The notes: generated from the letters alone by a model not told the origin. 64,000 bases of DNA from Gammaproteobacteria bacterium (GCA_024280395.1 JAJRQG010000109.1:1-64000), one strand, 5' to 3'. Shown: positions 50,757 to 61,123, counted from the first letter of the stretch. Made by a program: numbers and translations.

Positions 50757-51227
50757 ATGATTTGTCGGTTAAATAATCAAGACATTGATGTCGCTACAAA
50801 CATGCAAAAGGTATTTTATGCTTCTTATTCTGTAGAAGCAAAGATACTGAAAGCAGCAAACTTTCCTCCATTAACCAGAAGCATTGATCAATACAAGTTC
50901 ACTGACACTGATTTTTATGGGTTAAAAACTAATAAAGAATTGGCTGGTATTGTAGAAGTCAGAAGAAAGGAGTTCGCCACTCATATCCAAAGCTTGGTTG
51001 TTCATCCCAAGTATTTCAAGCAAGGGATTGCCTCCCAGCTGATGAAGTATGTTATCAAACAGTATGACTCACAATTGATCTTTGTAGAAACGGGAATAGA
51101 CAATATTCCCGCAATCAAACTATATGAAAAATTTGGTTTCAAACAAACCAAGCAATGGGATGCTGATTGTGAAATCAGAAAGGTTAGGCTAGAAATGCTC
51201 TCACTGTCTTCATTGTTATTGAGCTAG
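50757..51227 (+). CDS. GNAT family N-acetyltransferase
   Basis: IQSLVVHPKYFKQGIASQLMKYVI...AIKLYEKFGFKQT. Confidence 0.87.
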   Translation: MICRLNNQDIDVATNMQKVFYASYSVEAKILKAANFPPLTRSIDQYKFTDTDFYGLKTNKELAGIVEVRRKEFATHIQSLVVHPKYFKQGIASQLMKYVIKQYDSQLIFVETGIDNIPAIKLYEKFGFKQTKQWDADCEIRKVRLEMLSLSSLLLS

Positions 51228-52298
51228 GGCTTTTTTTCTTGGAAATGAATAAGTATAAATTCTACGTAATACCGTTCCATATTGCTTAATAAATGATCCT
51301 GAATTATAGGGTATCTGATATTTGCCTGCTAACTCTTCAACTTTTTTAGATATTTCTATATACCGATGTGCAGGAATATCTGGAAATAAATGGTGTTCAA
51401 TTTGACAACTTAAATGGCCGGTTAATATGTGAAACCAACGACGCCCCGTAAAATTTGATGAACCCAGCATTTGACGATAGTACCATTGGCCACGATTTTC
51501 ATCTTGGCATTCTTCTTGACTGAAAGTATGTGCATCCTCGGTAAAGTGTCCGCAAAATATTATTGTTGAGGTCCATAAATTTCTGATAAAATTTGCAGTA
51601 AGATTTCCTAACAGTACCGGTAAAAACATAGGTCCTGCAATCAGAGGGAAAAAGACATAGTCTTTAAATATTTGTCTAAAAGCTTTGCTAAAAAATTTCT
51701 TCTTCAATTCTTTGTCACTAACCTGTTGGTTGCTGTTGGGCTTCTTTCTACCAAAGAACACTCTTGCACCAGCCAATTCGTGGTAGGCAATTCCCCACTC
51801 GAAAAACAGACTAAGATTAACATAGGTAAATAACTGCCATGAATTTTTCTTTTTCCATGGAATATCATCACTTAAACGCAATAATCCGTAGCCGTAATCC
51901 CTGTCTTTGCCAATTATATTGGTGTAAGTATGGTGCTCAAAATTATGTACCCGTTTCCATGATCCTGCATCACTGGCGATGTCCCATTCGTAAGTTCGGG
52001 AGTTAATGTTGGCATCGTTCATCCAGTCGTATTGCCCGTGTAGAACATTGTGACCGATTTCCATATTATCTAAAATTTTAGATAGCGACAACAACATCAC
52101 GCCCAATAACCAAAATAGAGGGTGTATAAAACCAAGCACCATAGTGATGCGGCCAAAAATTTCTGCCAGTCTTTGAATGCGTATAATTTTGCGTATATAT
52201 TTGGCATCCTTCTCCCCAACTTGGCTTAAAGCCTCGTCTCGAATGGCATCTAAATCTTTTGCCAGTTCAATATACTGTTGTTCATTTAATTTTTTCAT
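51216..52298 (-). CDS. Membrane fatty acid desaturase
   Basis: Histidine boxes HNVLHG, HNFEHH, QIEHHLFP. Confidence 0.9.
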   Translation of the reverse strand: MKKLNEQQYIELAKDLDAIRDEALSQVGEKDAKYIRKIIRIQRLAEIFGRITMVLGFIHPLFWLLGVMLLSLSKILDNMEIGHNVLHGQYDWMNDANINSRTYEWDIASDAGSWKRVHNFEHHTYTNIIGKDRDYGYGLLRLSDDIPWKKKNSWQLFTYVNLSLFFEWGIAYHELAGARVFFGRKKPNSNQQVSDKELKKKFFSKAFRQIFKDYVFFPLIAGPMFLPVLLGNLTANFIRNLWTSTIIFCGHFTEDAHTFSQEECQDENRGQWYYRQMLGSSNFTGRRWFHILTGHLSCQIEHHLFPDIPAHRYIEISKKVEELAGKYQIPYNSGSFIKQYGTVLRRIYTYSFPRKKALAQ

Positions 52299-52309
52299 GT
52301 AGTTTGTTC

Positions 52310-53395
52310 CTATAAATTAATATTGACATCGCCAACAGGCAGGGAAACACACAGTTGTATGTCTTCGTTTCCAGTATCGGAAAAGACCTTGGTTAGGGTG
52401 TTGTAAACCACGCCCTGTTTTTTCTCACAAATACATTGGTGACAAATGCCCATACGGCATCCTGTAATGGGTTTCAAGTTAAGAGACTCTGCTATTTCCA
52501 ACAGAGTTTTTGGCATGCCAGGTAAAGTTGCAAAGTTCTTTAATGATTGGGAAAACTGCACAATTCCTTTGGTTTCTACATCGAGTTTTTTGATAGGAGC
52601 TGGCCCAAAATATTCAAAATAAATATTTTCAATATCTACATTGTTCTCTAAGAGCAGTTGTTCGGTTCCTTTAATCATGTTACTTGGACCACAAATATAA
52701 ACATCTCGGTGATTAAAGTTGGCACAATATTTTTGTAAATGATCCAAACAAATCCGTCCAGAAATATTGCTTTGTACAAAAGATATGCTTAGATTTTTAT
52801 GCTTCTCTTTTAGTGAATTGAATTCATCAGCAAACAAAAAATCAGCCTTGTTGCCGTAATACAATAATTTGATGTTGCTTGAATGATGCATGTTCATTAG
52901 TTGCGCTATCATGCTTCTAAAAGGTGTAATGCCACTGCCACCTGCTATCAATAAAAGCGGTTTTGTGGTATTTTTGATGACAAAATCACCCTTAGAAGCT
53001 GAAATGTTGACGAACTCTCCAATTTTCAATGCATTGGGTAGCCACGGTGTGATTCTGCCATTTGATTGTATTCTGATGGTAAGTTCTATTAATCTTTGTT
53101 TTTTGTGTAGATACGGAGGCGATGAAATGCTAAATATGCGTGAAACATTGGCGCCGTTTTGTCGAAAGCTGATTTCAATATGTTGTCCTGCCTTAAAACC
53201 TTTCCAGCGTTTACTGACTTTTAAGGCCAAGCTAAAAACATCGTGAGTCTCTTCTCTAATTTTTACTACTTTGGCTCTGTATCCTGTTGCATTCCAGCCA
53301 GAAAAGAGCAGTTGTATCAGTGGTTCGAAAAAGCCTTTGAAGCTTAAATTGTTGACCAAAGCCATTGATAGCCATCGGTTTATTTTTTTTATCAT
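52310..53395 (-). CDS. Ferredoxin reductase-type flavoprotein with C-terminal 2Fe-2S domain (desaturase electron donor)
   Basis: LLIAGGSGITPFRSMIAQL, VYICGPSNMI, GCRMGICHQCICEKKQG. Confidence 0.88.
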   Translation of the reverse strand: MIKKINRWLSMALVNNLSFKGFFEPLIQLLFSGWNATGYRAKVVKIREETHDVFSLALKVSKRWKGFKAGQHIEISFRQNGANVSRIFSISSPPYLHKKQRLIELTIRIQSNGRITPWLPNALKIGEFVNISASKGDFVIKNTTKPLLLIAGGSGITPFRSMIAQLMNMHHSSNIKLLYYGNKADFLFADEFNSLKEKHKNLSISFVQSNISGRICLDHLQKYCANFNHRDVYICGPSNMIKGTEQLLLENNVDIENIYFEYFGPAPIKKLDVETKGIVQFSQSLKNFATLPGMPKTLLEIAESLNLKPITGCRMGICHQCICEKKQGVVYNTLTKVFSDTGNEDIQLCVSLPVGDVNINL

Positions 53396-53423
53396 GGGTT
53401 TTCCTAGCCTTCTAATAAATATG

Positions 53424-53441
53424 AGCGTACAAGTGTATATT
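53424..53441. promoter_or_regulatory. FabR-like operator 1
   Basis: AGCGTACAAGTGTATATT in the promoter region of the reductase-desaturase genes; AGCGTACA half resembles the E. coli FabR site. Confidence 0.55.
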
Positions 53442-53497
53442 TGAATATTAGAGTAAAATACCTAAATAAGCAATAAATCAATGATAATCGATGATAT

Positions 53498-53519
53498 AAA
53501 ATATACAGGTGTATAGTTT
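53498..53519. promoter_or_regulatory. FabR-like operator 2
   Basis: AAAATATACAGGTGTATAGTTT; perfect TATACA-GG-TGTATA core at 53502-53515. Confidence 0.5.
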
Positions 53520-53562
53520 TAATGTATATAAAGAGAATAGGGCTGCTTAAAACAAGCTGTTG

Positions 53563-54183
53563 CTAGTCTTTGTCTAAATAAGTTACTCTTGCACCCGTGG
53601 CGATTAAACGGAGTTGTTTGATGGCACGCAGTTCTAATTGTTTTCTTTGTGCGGGTTTAGCAGCCAATGATTCAGCTCCTGTACTAAATATGATGGCAAC
53701 CATTGCCTCGGCCTGAATATAGGCAACATCATTGTCATAACCAATTGATTGAATATAATCAGTTAATTCCACAATGAAATACTGAATCTCACGTGAAACA
53801 GCCGTTCTTAAAGCACGGGTTGTGCCAGAACGTTCGTGAAACAGTAGGCGCAATATATTGGCGTTGGTTTCGGTGTATTCCATAAATGTTTTTACCGAAG
53901 TTATAATAACACTGCCATTCTTTTTAAATCTTTGTCGTGCCTTACGCATTAATTGCCGCAAAGCCAAGCCCGATTCATCGACCAGAGTTAACCCAAGTTC
54001 TTCCATGTCTTTGAAGTGTCGATAAAATGAATTGGGAGCAATCCCCGCCTTACGTGCAACTTCGCGCAAACTTAATGTGGCAAAACTTGTATCATCACTG
54101 AGTTCACTGATTGCAGCATCAATGATGGCACGTCGGGTCGCTTCTTTTTGTTGCGAGCGGCTTTTGATTGGTTTTTTTGACAT
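53563..54183 (-). CDS. fabR: TetR-family repressor FabR (fatty acid unsaturation regulator; DesT-like role)
   Basis: [53 protein letters not shown] closely resembles E. coli FabR. Confidence 0.9.
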   Translation of the reverse strand: MSKKPIKSRSQQKEATRRAIIDAAISELSDDTSFATLSLREVARKAGIAPNSFYRHFKDMEELGLTLVDESGLALRQLMRKARQRFKKNGSVIITSVKTFMEYTETNANILRLLFHERSGTTRALRTAVSREIQYFIVELTDYIQSIGYDNDVAYIQAEAMVAIIFSTGAESLAAKPAQRKQLELRAIKQLRLIATGARVTYLDKD

Positions 54184-54212
54184 ACAATATTATTTTATAA
54201 ACGTGTTTCTGT

Positions 54213-54225
54213 CTCAAGACTTGAG
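54213..54225. promoter_or_regulatory. Palindrome CTCAAG-A-CTTGAG in the fabR/MBL divergent region
   Basis: Perfect 6-bp arms; adjacent TATAAT at 54226-54231. Confidence 0.45.
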
Positions 54226-54265
54226 TATAATACAATAATTATCTATCTAGGATGCGATATTCAAC

Positions 54266-55078
54266 ATGAAAAGGCCATTATTTGTATTGCTAACACTGTT
54301 AATCATTGGTACCAATAGTCATTCACATGAGCAACAGGCTGTAGCCACCTATTTAGGAAACGAAGGAATAATGGTCGAAAATGCCGATACTAAAATTCTA
54401 TTCGACCCATTCTTTCACAACAGTTATAACCACTATCAATTGGTGCCGGAAGAAATTCGCCAAGCATTGTTTGATAACGAATCTCCTTATAATAATATTG
54501 ATGTTATCTTTATCAGTCACGCCCATGGCGATCACTTTGCCGCTGATGACATGCTGAAATACTTAATGAAATACCCAAAGACCAGGTTAGTGGCACCCAA
54601 ACAAGCAGTTGATAAATTGATGGCATTAGAAAACAGTCAAGCCGTTAAAAAACAAACCACTGCCATAGAATTAAAACGCGGTGACCAACCCAAAACCATC
54701 AAACTCGATAAGCTATTGATCGAAGCAGTACGTATTCCGCATGCAGGATGGCCAGGCCGTGCCGATATTTCAAACTTGGTATTCCGTGTCACTCTAGATA
54801 AAGATGTCACGATCATGCACATGGGCGATGCCGATCCCAATGATGCACACTTCAAACCCTACAAAGACTATTGGCAAAAAAACCTCACCAACACCGCCTT
54901 TCCCCCTTATTGGTTCTTCACCAGTGAAGATGGACAAATTATTTTAGATGAACGCATTAATGCCGAAAAAACAATCGGTGTCCATGTCCCAGTAAGAGTT
55001 CCTTTTGAATTAGAAATGACGGGAGAGGCGTATTTTTCAAAACCCAGTGAGCATAAGAGTGTTGGGCATAAGCATTGA
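54266..55078 (+). CDS. MBL-fold metal-dependent hydrolase, secreted
   Basis: Signal peptide; FISHAHGDHFAADD; HMGDADPND. Confidence 0.88.
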   Translation: MKRPLFVLLTLLIIGTNSHSHEQQAVATYLGNEGIMVENADTKILFDPFFHNSYNHYQLVPEEIRQALFDNESPYNNIDVIFISHAHGDHFAADDMLKYLMKYPKTRLVAPKQAVDKLMALENSQAVKKQTTAIELKRGDQPKTIKLDKLLIEAVRIPHAGWPGRADISNLVFRVTLDKDVTIMHMGDADPNDAHFKPYKDYWQKNLTNTAFPPYWFFTSEDGQIILDERINAEKTIGVHVPVRVPFELEMTGEAYFSKPSEHKSVGHKH

Positions 55079-55136
55079 AAATGAAAATGTGAACTCGTAC
55101 AACGATGTGATGCCCATTACTACTATGTACAATTAG

Positions 55137-55173
55137 CGACAATACTTGTTATAAATTGTCGGTATGTTATAAT
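55137..55173 (+). promoter_or_regulatory. parDE promoter/operator
   Basis: CGACAAT-N11-ATTGTCG inverted repeat (55137-55161); -35-like TTGTTA (55146) and -10 TATAAT (55168) with 16-bp spacer. Confidence 0.55.
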
Positions 55174-55202
55174 TGGTCTACTAAATAATAAAGTATAAAG
55201 CA

Positions 55203-55457
55203 ATGGCAAACACTTTTCACATATCAATACCAGATTCAATGGAGGATTTTGTAAACAATAGAGTTCAAGATAAAAACTTTAAGTCTAAAGGTGGCTATGT
55301 TCAAGACTTGATTCGCCAAGATCAATTGAGAACTGAAAAAGTGAAGTTAACAAACTTGTTACTGGTAGGTTTAGCCTCTAAACATTCGCCCATGAGCAAA
55401 AACAAATGGCAAAACCTTAAAAACAAGACAATTACTGATATTAAAAATAAGCAATAA
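55203..55457 (+). CDS. parD: ParD-like type II antitoxin
   Basis: HISIPDSMEDFVNNRVQDKNFKSKGGYVQDLIRQDQ; ATG of toxin at 55457 overlaps. Confidence 0.85.
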   Translation: MANTFHISIPDSMEDFVNNRVQDKNFKSKGGYVQDLIRQDQLRTEKVKLTNLLLVGLASKHSPMSKNKWQNLKNKTITDIKNKQ

Positions 55458-55822
55458 TGGAAATTATTTTCTCCAAGGAAGCAGAAAATGATGTAGTTGA
55501 AAATGTTCATTATATTGCTCAAAGTAACCCAATTGTTGGAGCTGAAGTTTTTGATAGGGTTTGGGAAACTTGCGAATTACTTGCATCATTACCTACCATG
55601 GGAACACCGATAGAATCTTTGTTTGACATGAGTGAATTGGGTGAGGAAATTCAAGAACTCCTCAATGCGAAACCCTTGCTAACAGATATGCGTAGATTTC
55701 CAGTAAAGAAATTCAATAAACTCATTATCTTCTATACAACTATTGGCAACGAATTACATATTGAAAGAATCTTGCACGGTAAAAGAGATATTCCAGTGAT
55801 TTTTTCGGGGATGTTTGTCTAG
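55457..55822 (+). CDS. parE: ParE/RelE-family toxin
   Basis: MEIIFSKEAENDVVENVHYIAQSNP...MRRFPVKKFNKLIIFYT...LHIERILHGKRDI. Confidence 0.87.
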   Translation: MEIIFSKEAENDVVENVHYIAQSNPIVGAEVFDRVWETCELLASLPTMGTPIESLFDMSELGEEIQELLNAKPLLTDMRRFPVKKFNKLIIFYTTIGNELHIERILHGKRDIPVIFSGMFV

Positions 55823-55915
55823 ATTAGTGGGGCTGGATGTGACTTTTGTCATATTCTACATTTGATTTGGCTATGGTATAATTATGAATAAGTAATAATT
55901 ATAAAGGAGTTGGTT

Positions 55916-56317
55916 GTGCGTAGATATGGCTACAGTTTTATCAAAGGCAGTGGAGCTGATTATAAATTTAGTGGCATAATTGAGGTAGTTATTTTCCTAG
56001 GTCTACTTTTGCTGCCTTTTCTAGGTGCGTTTAATCCAAATTTTGGAAATAGTATAATTATTTCATTTTTTCTTTTAATATTTGTGTATGGTCTATTTGC
56101 TATACTCGCAGAAATGCTTCCTAAAACATCTCTATACTTATCATTAATATTTTCTACAGGGCTTTATGCGGCAGCATTTTATAATACAGTGAAATACGCT
56201 TTCAATAATCTGTTCTATTATAATATTGGGGCGCAAACATTGTATTATTCAGCTATTGCCTTTGTGACCATATATATAATTAGAAAAGAAATAACACTCT
56301 CAAAACTGCTTAAATAA
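55916..56317 (+). CDS. Hypothetical membrane protein (GTG start)
   Basis: SD AAAGGAG upstream of GTG; four hydrophobic segments. Confidence 0.55.
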   Translation: MRRYGYSFIKGSGADYKFSGIIEVVIFLGLLLLPFLGAFNPNFGNSIIISFFLLIFVYGLFAILAEMLPKTSLYLSLIFSTGLYAAAFYNTVKYAFNNLFYYNIGAQTLYYSAIAFVTIYIIRKEITLSKLLK

Positions 56318-56335
56318 CTTGAAAAATTAGAGCGG

Positions 56336-56379
56336 GTAGTTGGCTTTAGTCAACACTATTGAAAAGGTTGGCTGAAGCC
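56336..56379. repeat. Decayed second copy of the REPIN-like repeat
   Basis: GTAGTTGGCTTTAGTCAAC - 12 nt - GTTGGCTGAAGCC; outer part of the right arm lost. Confidence 0.65.
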
Positions 56380-56397
56380 CCATGTCCGTCACGTCTC

Positions 56398-58716
56398 CTA
56401 ATATTCTTTCTTCTTGGCCTTCTTAAACGCATCGGCCAATGAGCCAAAAGGACTGTTGCTGATTTGATTTGACTTCTGGTTAGATTGACGATTGTTATTT
56501 TTAGAATAATTTTTCTTGGCTTGAGGTTTTTTATCGTATTTGCCTTTGGAGTTATTTGAACTCTGCTCTGGTTTCGCACCAGTTTTAGCTGATAATGCGA
56601 TACGTTTCCGTGCAACATCCACTTCCATTACGGTAACTTTTAGGATTTGTCCTGCTTTGACCACATCGCTGGGATCTTTAACATAAACATCTGCCAATTG
56701 TGAAATGTGTACCAAACCATCTTGGTGTACGCCGATATCGACAAAGGCGCCGAATGCGGTGACATTGGTAACCACGCCTTCGAGTTTCATGCCTTCTTTG
56801 AGGTCGGTAATTTTATGAACTGAATCATCAAATGTGGCAGTTTTGAATTCTCCACGGGGATCTCTCCCTGGTTTTTTTAATTCGGCAATCACATCTTTAA
56901 CGGTTTCTAATCCGTATTGTTCATTGGCAAAGTCACGGGCATTGATACTGGACAATTTATCAGACTTGCCAATCACGTCTTGGATTTTGCAATCTAGGCT
57001 ATCAACAATAATTTTAACCAATGGATAGGCTTCTGGATGTACAGCAGAAGCATCCAGTGGTTGTTTGCCATTTCGTATGCGTAAAAACCCAGCACATTGG
57101 GTAAACATTTTTTCACCCAATCTTTTCACTTTTAGTAATTGTTTGCGGTTGTCAAAACGGCCATTTTCATCTCGATAGTTAATGATTTCTTGTGCCACAG
57201 ATTCAGATATGCCTGCTACATATTTCAACAGGGCAGGCGAGGCAGTATTGACATCCACACCCACCGAGTTTACACAATCTTCAACCGTATCGCCTAAAGC
57301 TTTATTAAGCTGTATTTGATTCACATCGTGTTGGTATTGCCCAACACCAATGGCTTTGGGATCAATTTTAACCAGTTCTGCAAGAGGATCTTGTAATCTG
57401 CGTGCTATGGAAACCGAGCCACGATATGTTACATCTAAGTCAGGAAATTCTTTGGCAGCAGATTCTGATGCCGAATAAATTGATGCCCCAGATTCTGATA
57501 CCATGATTTTTTGCGCTTTGATGTCTTTAAAATCATTTAACAATTCAGCACATAATTGGTCGGTTTCACGCGAAGCAGTGCCATTACCAATGCTAAGTAA
57601 TTCAATATTATGTTTCATGCACAAGGCAGCGAGAACATGTTTTGATTTATCCCATTGTTTTTGTGGTGCATGCGGATAAATAACAGCGGTATCGGTCAAC
57701 TTGCCTGTTTTATCGACCACCACAACTTTAACGCCGGTTCTAAAGCCAGGATCTAATCCCAATGTGGCTTTTCCGCCAGCAGGAGCGGCCAATAATATGT
57801 CTTTCATATTGCGAGAAAAGACTTTTATGGCTTCGCCATCTGCACCTTCACGCGCTTGGTTGGTTAGTTGTAATGACAAACGCACATGCAATTTGGCAAT
57901 CCAAGCCAATTGAATGGTGCGCATTAACCACGTAGAATTAGCAACATCCCAGTTTAGGCGATTGATAATTCGACCAACCGCAGGGTGTTGGTCACCATCT
58001 TCAACATTGACATCAATTTTTAAGCTCAAAAAGCCTTCATTGCGGCCACGCAATATTGCCAACAGTCGGTGCGAAGGAATGGTGTTAATCTTCTCCAAAA
58101 AATCAAAATAATCTTTAAATTTAGCGGCTTCATTTTCTTTTGATTCAATCAAACTTGATGAAATCAAAGCGTTATTCCACAACCAATCACGCAACTGCTG
58201 GATTAAATCAGCATCCTCGGCAATGTCTTCCAAGGCAATTTGGCGAGCACCGTCTAGTGCTTCACCGGTAGTTTTAACTTCATCGGTGACAAATTTTTGT
58301 GCCAATTCATCAATATTGGCCGTAGGATTGTTGATTAATTCTTGCAATAAAGGCTCTAGTCCTGCTTTGCGTGCAATTTGTGCTTTGGTTTGGCGTTTCT
58401 TCTTAAATGGTAAATATAAATCTTCCAAACGGGTTTTGGTATCAGCGGTCATAATGGCTAATTTTAATTCTTCGGTGAGTTTGCCTTGTTCCTTAATCAC
58501 GTCCATTACAGTTATACGTCGCTCATCTAACTCACGTAAATAGGTGAGTTTTTCATCCAACAAACGCAACTGCGTATCATCCAATCCACCAGTAACTTCT
58601 TTGCGATAACGTGAAATAAATGGCACAGTATCGCCATCATCCAATAAGCCAATAGCGGCGGTTACTTGTTTGGGTTGTGCATGAATGGTCTGGGCAATAA
58701 TTTGAGCGTGATTCAT
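56398..58716 (-). CDS. tex: Tex-family RNA-binding transcription accessory protein (S1 domain)
   Basis: VPFISRYRKEVTGGLDDTQLR, LGLDPGFRTGVKVVVVD, C-terminal S1 VTNVTAFGAFVDIGVHQDGLVHISQL. Confidence 0.95.
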   Translation of the reverse strand: MNHAQIIAQTIHAQPKQVTAAIGLLDDGDTVPFISRYRKEVTGGLDDTQLRLLDEKLTYLRELDERRITVMDVIKEQGKLTEELKLAIMTADTKTRLEDLYLPFKKKRQTKAQIARKAGLEPLLQELINNPTANIDELAQKFVTDEVKTTGEALDGARQIALEDIAEDADLIQQLRDWLWNNALISSSLIESKENEAAKFKDYFDFLEKINTIPSHRLLAILRGRNEGFLSLKIDVNVEDGDQHPAVGRIINRLNWDVANSTWLMRTIQLAWIAKLHVRLSLQLTNQAREGADGEAIKVFSRNMKDILLAAPAGGKATLGLDPGFRTGVKVVVVDKTGKLTDTAVIYPHAPQKQWDKSKHVLAALCMKHNIELLSIGNGTASRETDQLCAELLNDFKDIKAQKIMVSESGASIYSASESAAKEFPDLDVTYRGSVSIARRLQDPLAELVKIDPKAIGVGQYQHDVNQIQLNKALGDTVEDCVNSVGVDVNTASPALLKYVAGISESVAQEIINYRDENGRFDNRKQLLKVKRLGEKMFTQCAGFLRIRNGKQPLDASAVHPEAYPLVKIIVDSLDCKIQDVIGKSDKLSSINARDFANEQYGLETVKDVIAELKKPGRDPRGEFKTATFDDSVHKITDLKEGMKLEGVVTNVTAFGAFVDIGVHQDGLVHISQLADVYVKDPSDVVKAGQILKVTVMEVDVARKRIALSAKTGAKPEQSSNNSKGKYDKKPQAKKNYSKNNNRQSNQKSNQISNSPFGSLADAFKKAKKKEY

Positions 58717-58942
58717 ATTGTGATTGAAATTTAAAAAGAGGATAGATTATAAATAAGTTGTTGAGCGATTGGTAGAATAAATTTTAATGTGGTTGAAAAT
58801 TTTAAACGGCGGCATAAATCGAGAATGTGCATCGAATAATCTGTGCTTAAGTTTGTTCTTGCACTCTAAACAATTCGAAATAATTATGTGTAAAAATATT
58901 TTTGTTACCTTGAACTTATGCTGAATTTGGCAAGAACCAATT

Positions 58943-59773
58943 TTAAAAGCCACGCAAGTCTTTGACTTCTTCCCAAGCTGCTTGAATGTTTTGGGTCTTG
59001 TTTTTGGCTATTTCTATCATTTCTGGTGGGAGGCCTTTGGCAATAAGTTTGTCGGGATGATGCTGGCTCATGAGTTTTTTGTAGGCGCGGCGAATAACGG
59101 TTTTACTGTCGGTTTTTTGTACACCCAATGTTTGGTAGGGAGAAGTGATTGATGCTCTTTGCCATTGTTGCTGTGAAGATGAGCGGTAATTGGATTGTTG
59201 CTGACGGTATTGTCTTTGCCCTGTGCTTTGGCCATTGACATTAAATCCACGCATGCGAATTAATGTATCAAATATCGGTCTAGGGAATTTAATTTTTTGT
59301 GCAACAGAGTACATAAAATTCATTTCTGCTTGATTAATTTTGTTTTCAGCCGATGCTACTTCAATTAACATTTCCAAAAAAACTTGCTTGACGGAGAAAG
59401 CGCCCAAAGAAATCCGGGTAAATTTTTTCAAATAGAGATCAGTGCTGGTATTGTCCTGTTTGCCTAAGTTGAATAGGCGAATGGCTTCTTTTCTTTTTTG
59501 TGAGTTCAATTGCATGTGATTCATAATGGCTTCACATTTTAGAATTTCACTCTTAGTAATTACCCCATCTACCTTAGCCAGGCGGCCAATGGTGACAAAT
59601 AGGGCTTCAAAATAAGCAGTTTGTACTTGGGTCTGACGATTGGGTTTTCCCAATAAGTTTTCTGATATCCACGATTCGGCCTGCGCACCTAAAATCGCAC
59701 CAAATATTAAGCCAAAAAATCCTCCGAATTTAAATCCAAGGATTGAGCCAATTAATGAGCCTACCATTATCAT
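58943..59773 (-). CDS. djlA: DjlA-like co-chaperone (TerB + DnaJ domain)
   Basis: N-terminal glycine-rich TM, TerB-like middle, C-terminal J domain YQTLGVQKTDSKTVIRRAYKKLMSQHHPDKL. Confidence 0.88.
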   Translation of the reverse strand: MIMVGSLIGSILGFKFGGFFGLIFGAILGAQAESWISENLLGKPNRQTQVQTAYFEALFVTIGRLAKVDGVITKSEILKCEAIMNHMQLNSQKRKEAIRLFNLGKQDNTSTDLYLKKFTRISLGAFSVKQVFLEMLIEVASAENKINQAEMNFMYSVAQKIKFPRPIFDTLIRMRGFNVNGQSTGQRQYRQQQSNYRSSSQQQWQRASITSPYQTLGVQKTDSKTVIRRAYKKLMSQHHPDKLIAKGLPPEMIEIAKNKTQNIQAAWEEVKDLRGF

Positions 59774-59825
59774 CGTTTAAATGTTAAAATCTGCGTTTTG
59801 AAAAAAACTGTATTCTACACGACAC

Positions 59826-60689
59826 ATGATTAAATTACCTCTTATTCATAAAGGAAAAGTTAGGGATGTCTATCAAATAGATGATAACACCTTGTTAATG
59901 GTGGCCAGCGACCGTTTAAGTGCTTTTGATGTGGTTTTGCCCGACAGCATCCCACAAAAAGGTCAACTACTCACCCAGATATCCAATTTTTGGTTTGAAC
60001 AATCTAAGGCTATTATTGCAAATCACTTAACTGAAACACCAGTGCAAGAAGTCATTAGTGGTGCAGATGATGATTTGTGTGCCCGTGCTGTTGTGGTTAA
60101 AAAACTCAAAGCTTTGCCTGTTGAAGCGATTGTTAGGGGTTATATTATTGGTTCGGGTTGGAAAGATTATCAAAATACGGGACAAATCTGCGGGATTGAC
60201 TTACCCAAAGGTTTGCAACAAGCAGAAAAACTGTCACAACCTATCTTCACTCCTTCTTCAAAGGCAAGTGTTGGTGATCACGATGAGAATATTTCATTTG
60301 ATAAAATGATAGAGTTAATCGGAGCAGATCTGGCCAATCAAGTTAGAGATATTTCATTACAACTGTATCAGATGGCTGCCAAGCATGCAGCAAAGAATGG
60401 CATTATCATCGCTGATACTAAGTTTGAATTTGGTTTAGATGAAAATGACAATTTGGTATTGATGGATGAAATACTAACGCCTGATTCATCGAGATTTTGG
60501 AACAAAGAAAAATTCCAAGTGGGTACAAGTCCCGAAAGTTATGATAAGCAATTTGTTCGAGATTATTTAGAAACTTTGGATTGGGATAAATCAGCACCTG
60601 GACCCAAAGTGCCAGAGGATATTATTGCGGCAACTGCAGCTAAATACCATGAAGCCTATCAATTAATTACTGGGGAGAAATTCACATGA
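59826..60689 (+). CDS. purC: Phosphoribosylaminoimidazole-succinocarboxamide synthase
   Basis: [50 protein letters not shown]. Confidence 0.95.
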   Translation: MIKLPLIHKGKVRDVYQIDDNTLLMVASDRLSAFDVVLPDSIPQKGQLLTQISNFWFEQSKAIIANHLTETPVQEVISGADDDLCARAVVVKKLKALPVEAIVRGYIIGSGWKDYQNTGQICGIDLPKGLQQAEKLSQPIFTPSSKASVGDHDENISFDKMIELIGADLANQVRDISLQLYQMAAKHAAKNGIIIADTKFEFGLDENDNLVLMDEILTPDSSRFWNKEKFQVGTSPESYDKQFVRDYLETLDWDKSAPGPKVPEDIIAATAAKYHEAYQLITGEKFT

Positions 60690-61123
60690 GTCAATCTATC
60701 AATGAATTATTAAACGAATACGCAAGTAGCCACCAAAACAAGACCAATAAATTGATTCATTATATCGCTGTACCGGTTATTTTTTGGACAATTACTGCGA
60801 TGTTGTGGGTAGTTAAGTTGCCATATGTTGAAAATTTGGCCGTTGTTATCACTGTGCTAATCAGTTTTTATTACATCAGTAAGGACCTGATATTGGCAAT
60901 ACAGATGATTGTTATCAGTATTTTATGCTTGGTTTTGAATAACTTTTTAGAATCTCAGGAGTTGCCATTGTTGACCATTGCTTTGGCATTGTTTGTAGTT
61001 GCTTGGATATTTCAATTCATCGGTCATAAAATTGAGGGCAAGAAGCCTTCTTTTTTCAAAGATTTGCAGTTTTTATTAATCGGGCCAGCTTGGATTGTTC
61101 GACAGTTATTTAGCAAGAACTAG
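60686..61123 (+). CDS. Mpo1-like (DUF962) membrane protein
   Basis: [25 protein letters not shown]...[31 protein letters not shown]. Confidence 0.88.
   Translation: MSQSINELLNEYASSHQNKTNKLIHYIAVPVIFWTITAMLWVVKLPYVENLAVVITVLISFYYISKDLILAIQMIVISILCLVLNNFLESQELPLLTIALALFVVAWIFQFIGHKIEGKKPSFFKDLQFLLIGPAWIVRQLFSKN

Noticed and set aside
55877-55903. TATAATTA...TAATTATA inverted repeat before the membrane-protein gene
   Set aside because: Short and purely A/T; readily expected by chance at this composition.
58747-58953. 68-aa minus-strand ORF between djlA and tex
   Set aside because: Overlaps the end of djlA, low-complexity composition and no domain; likely spurious.
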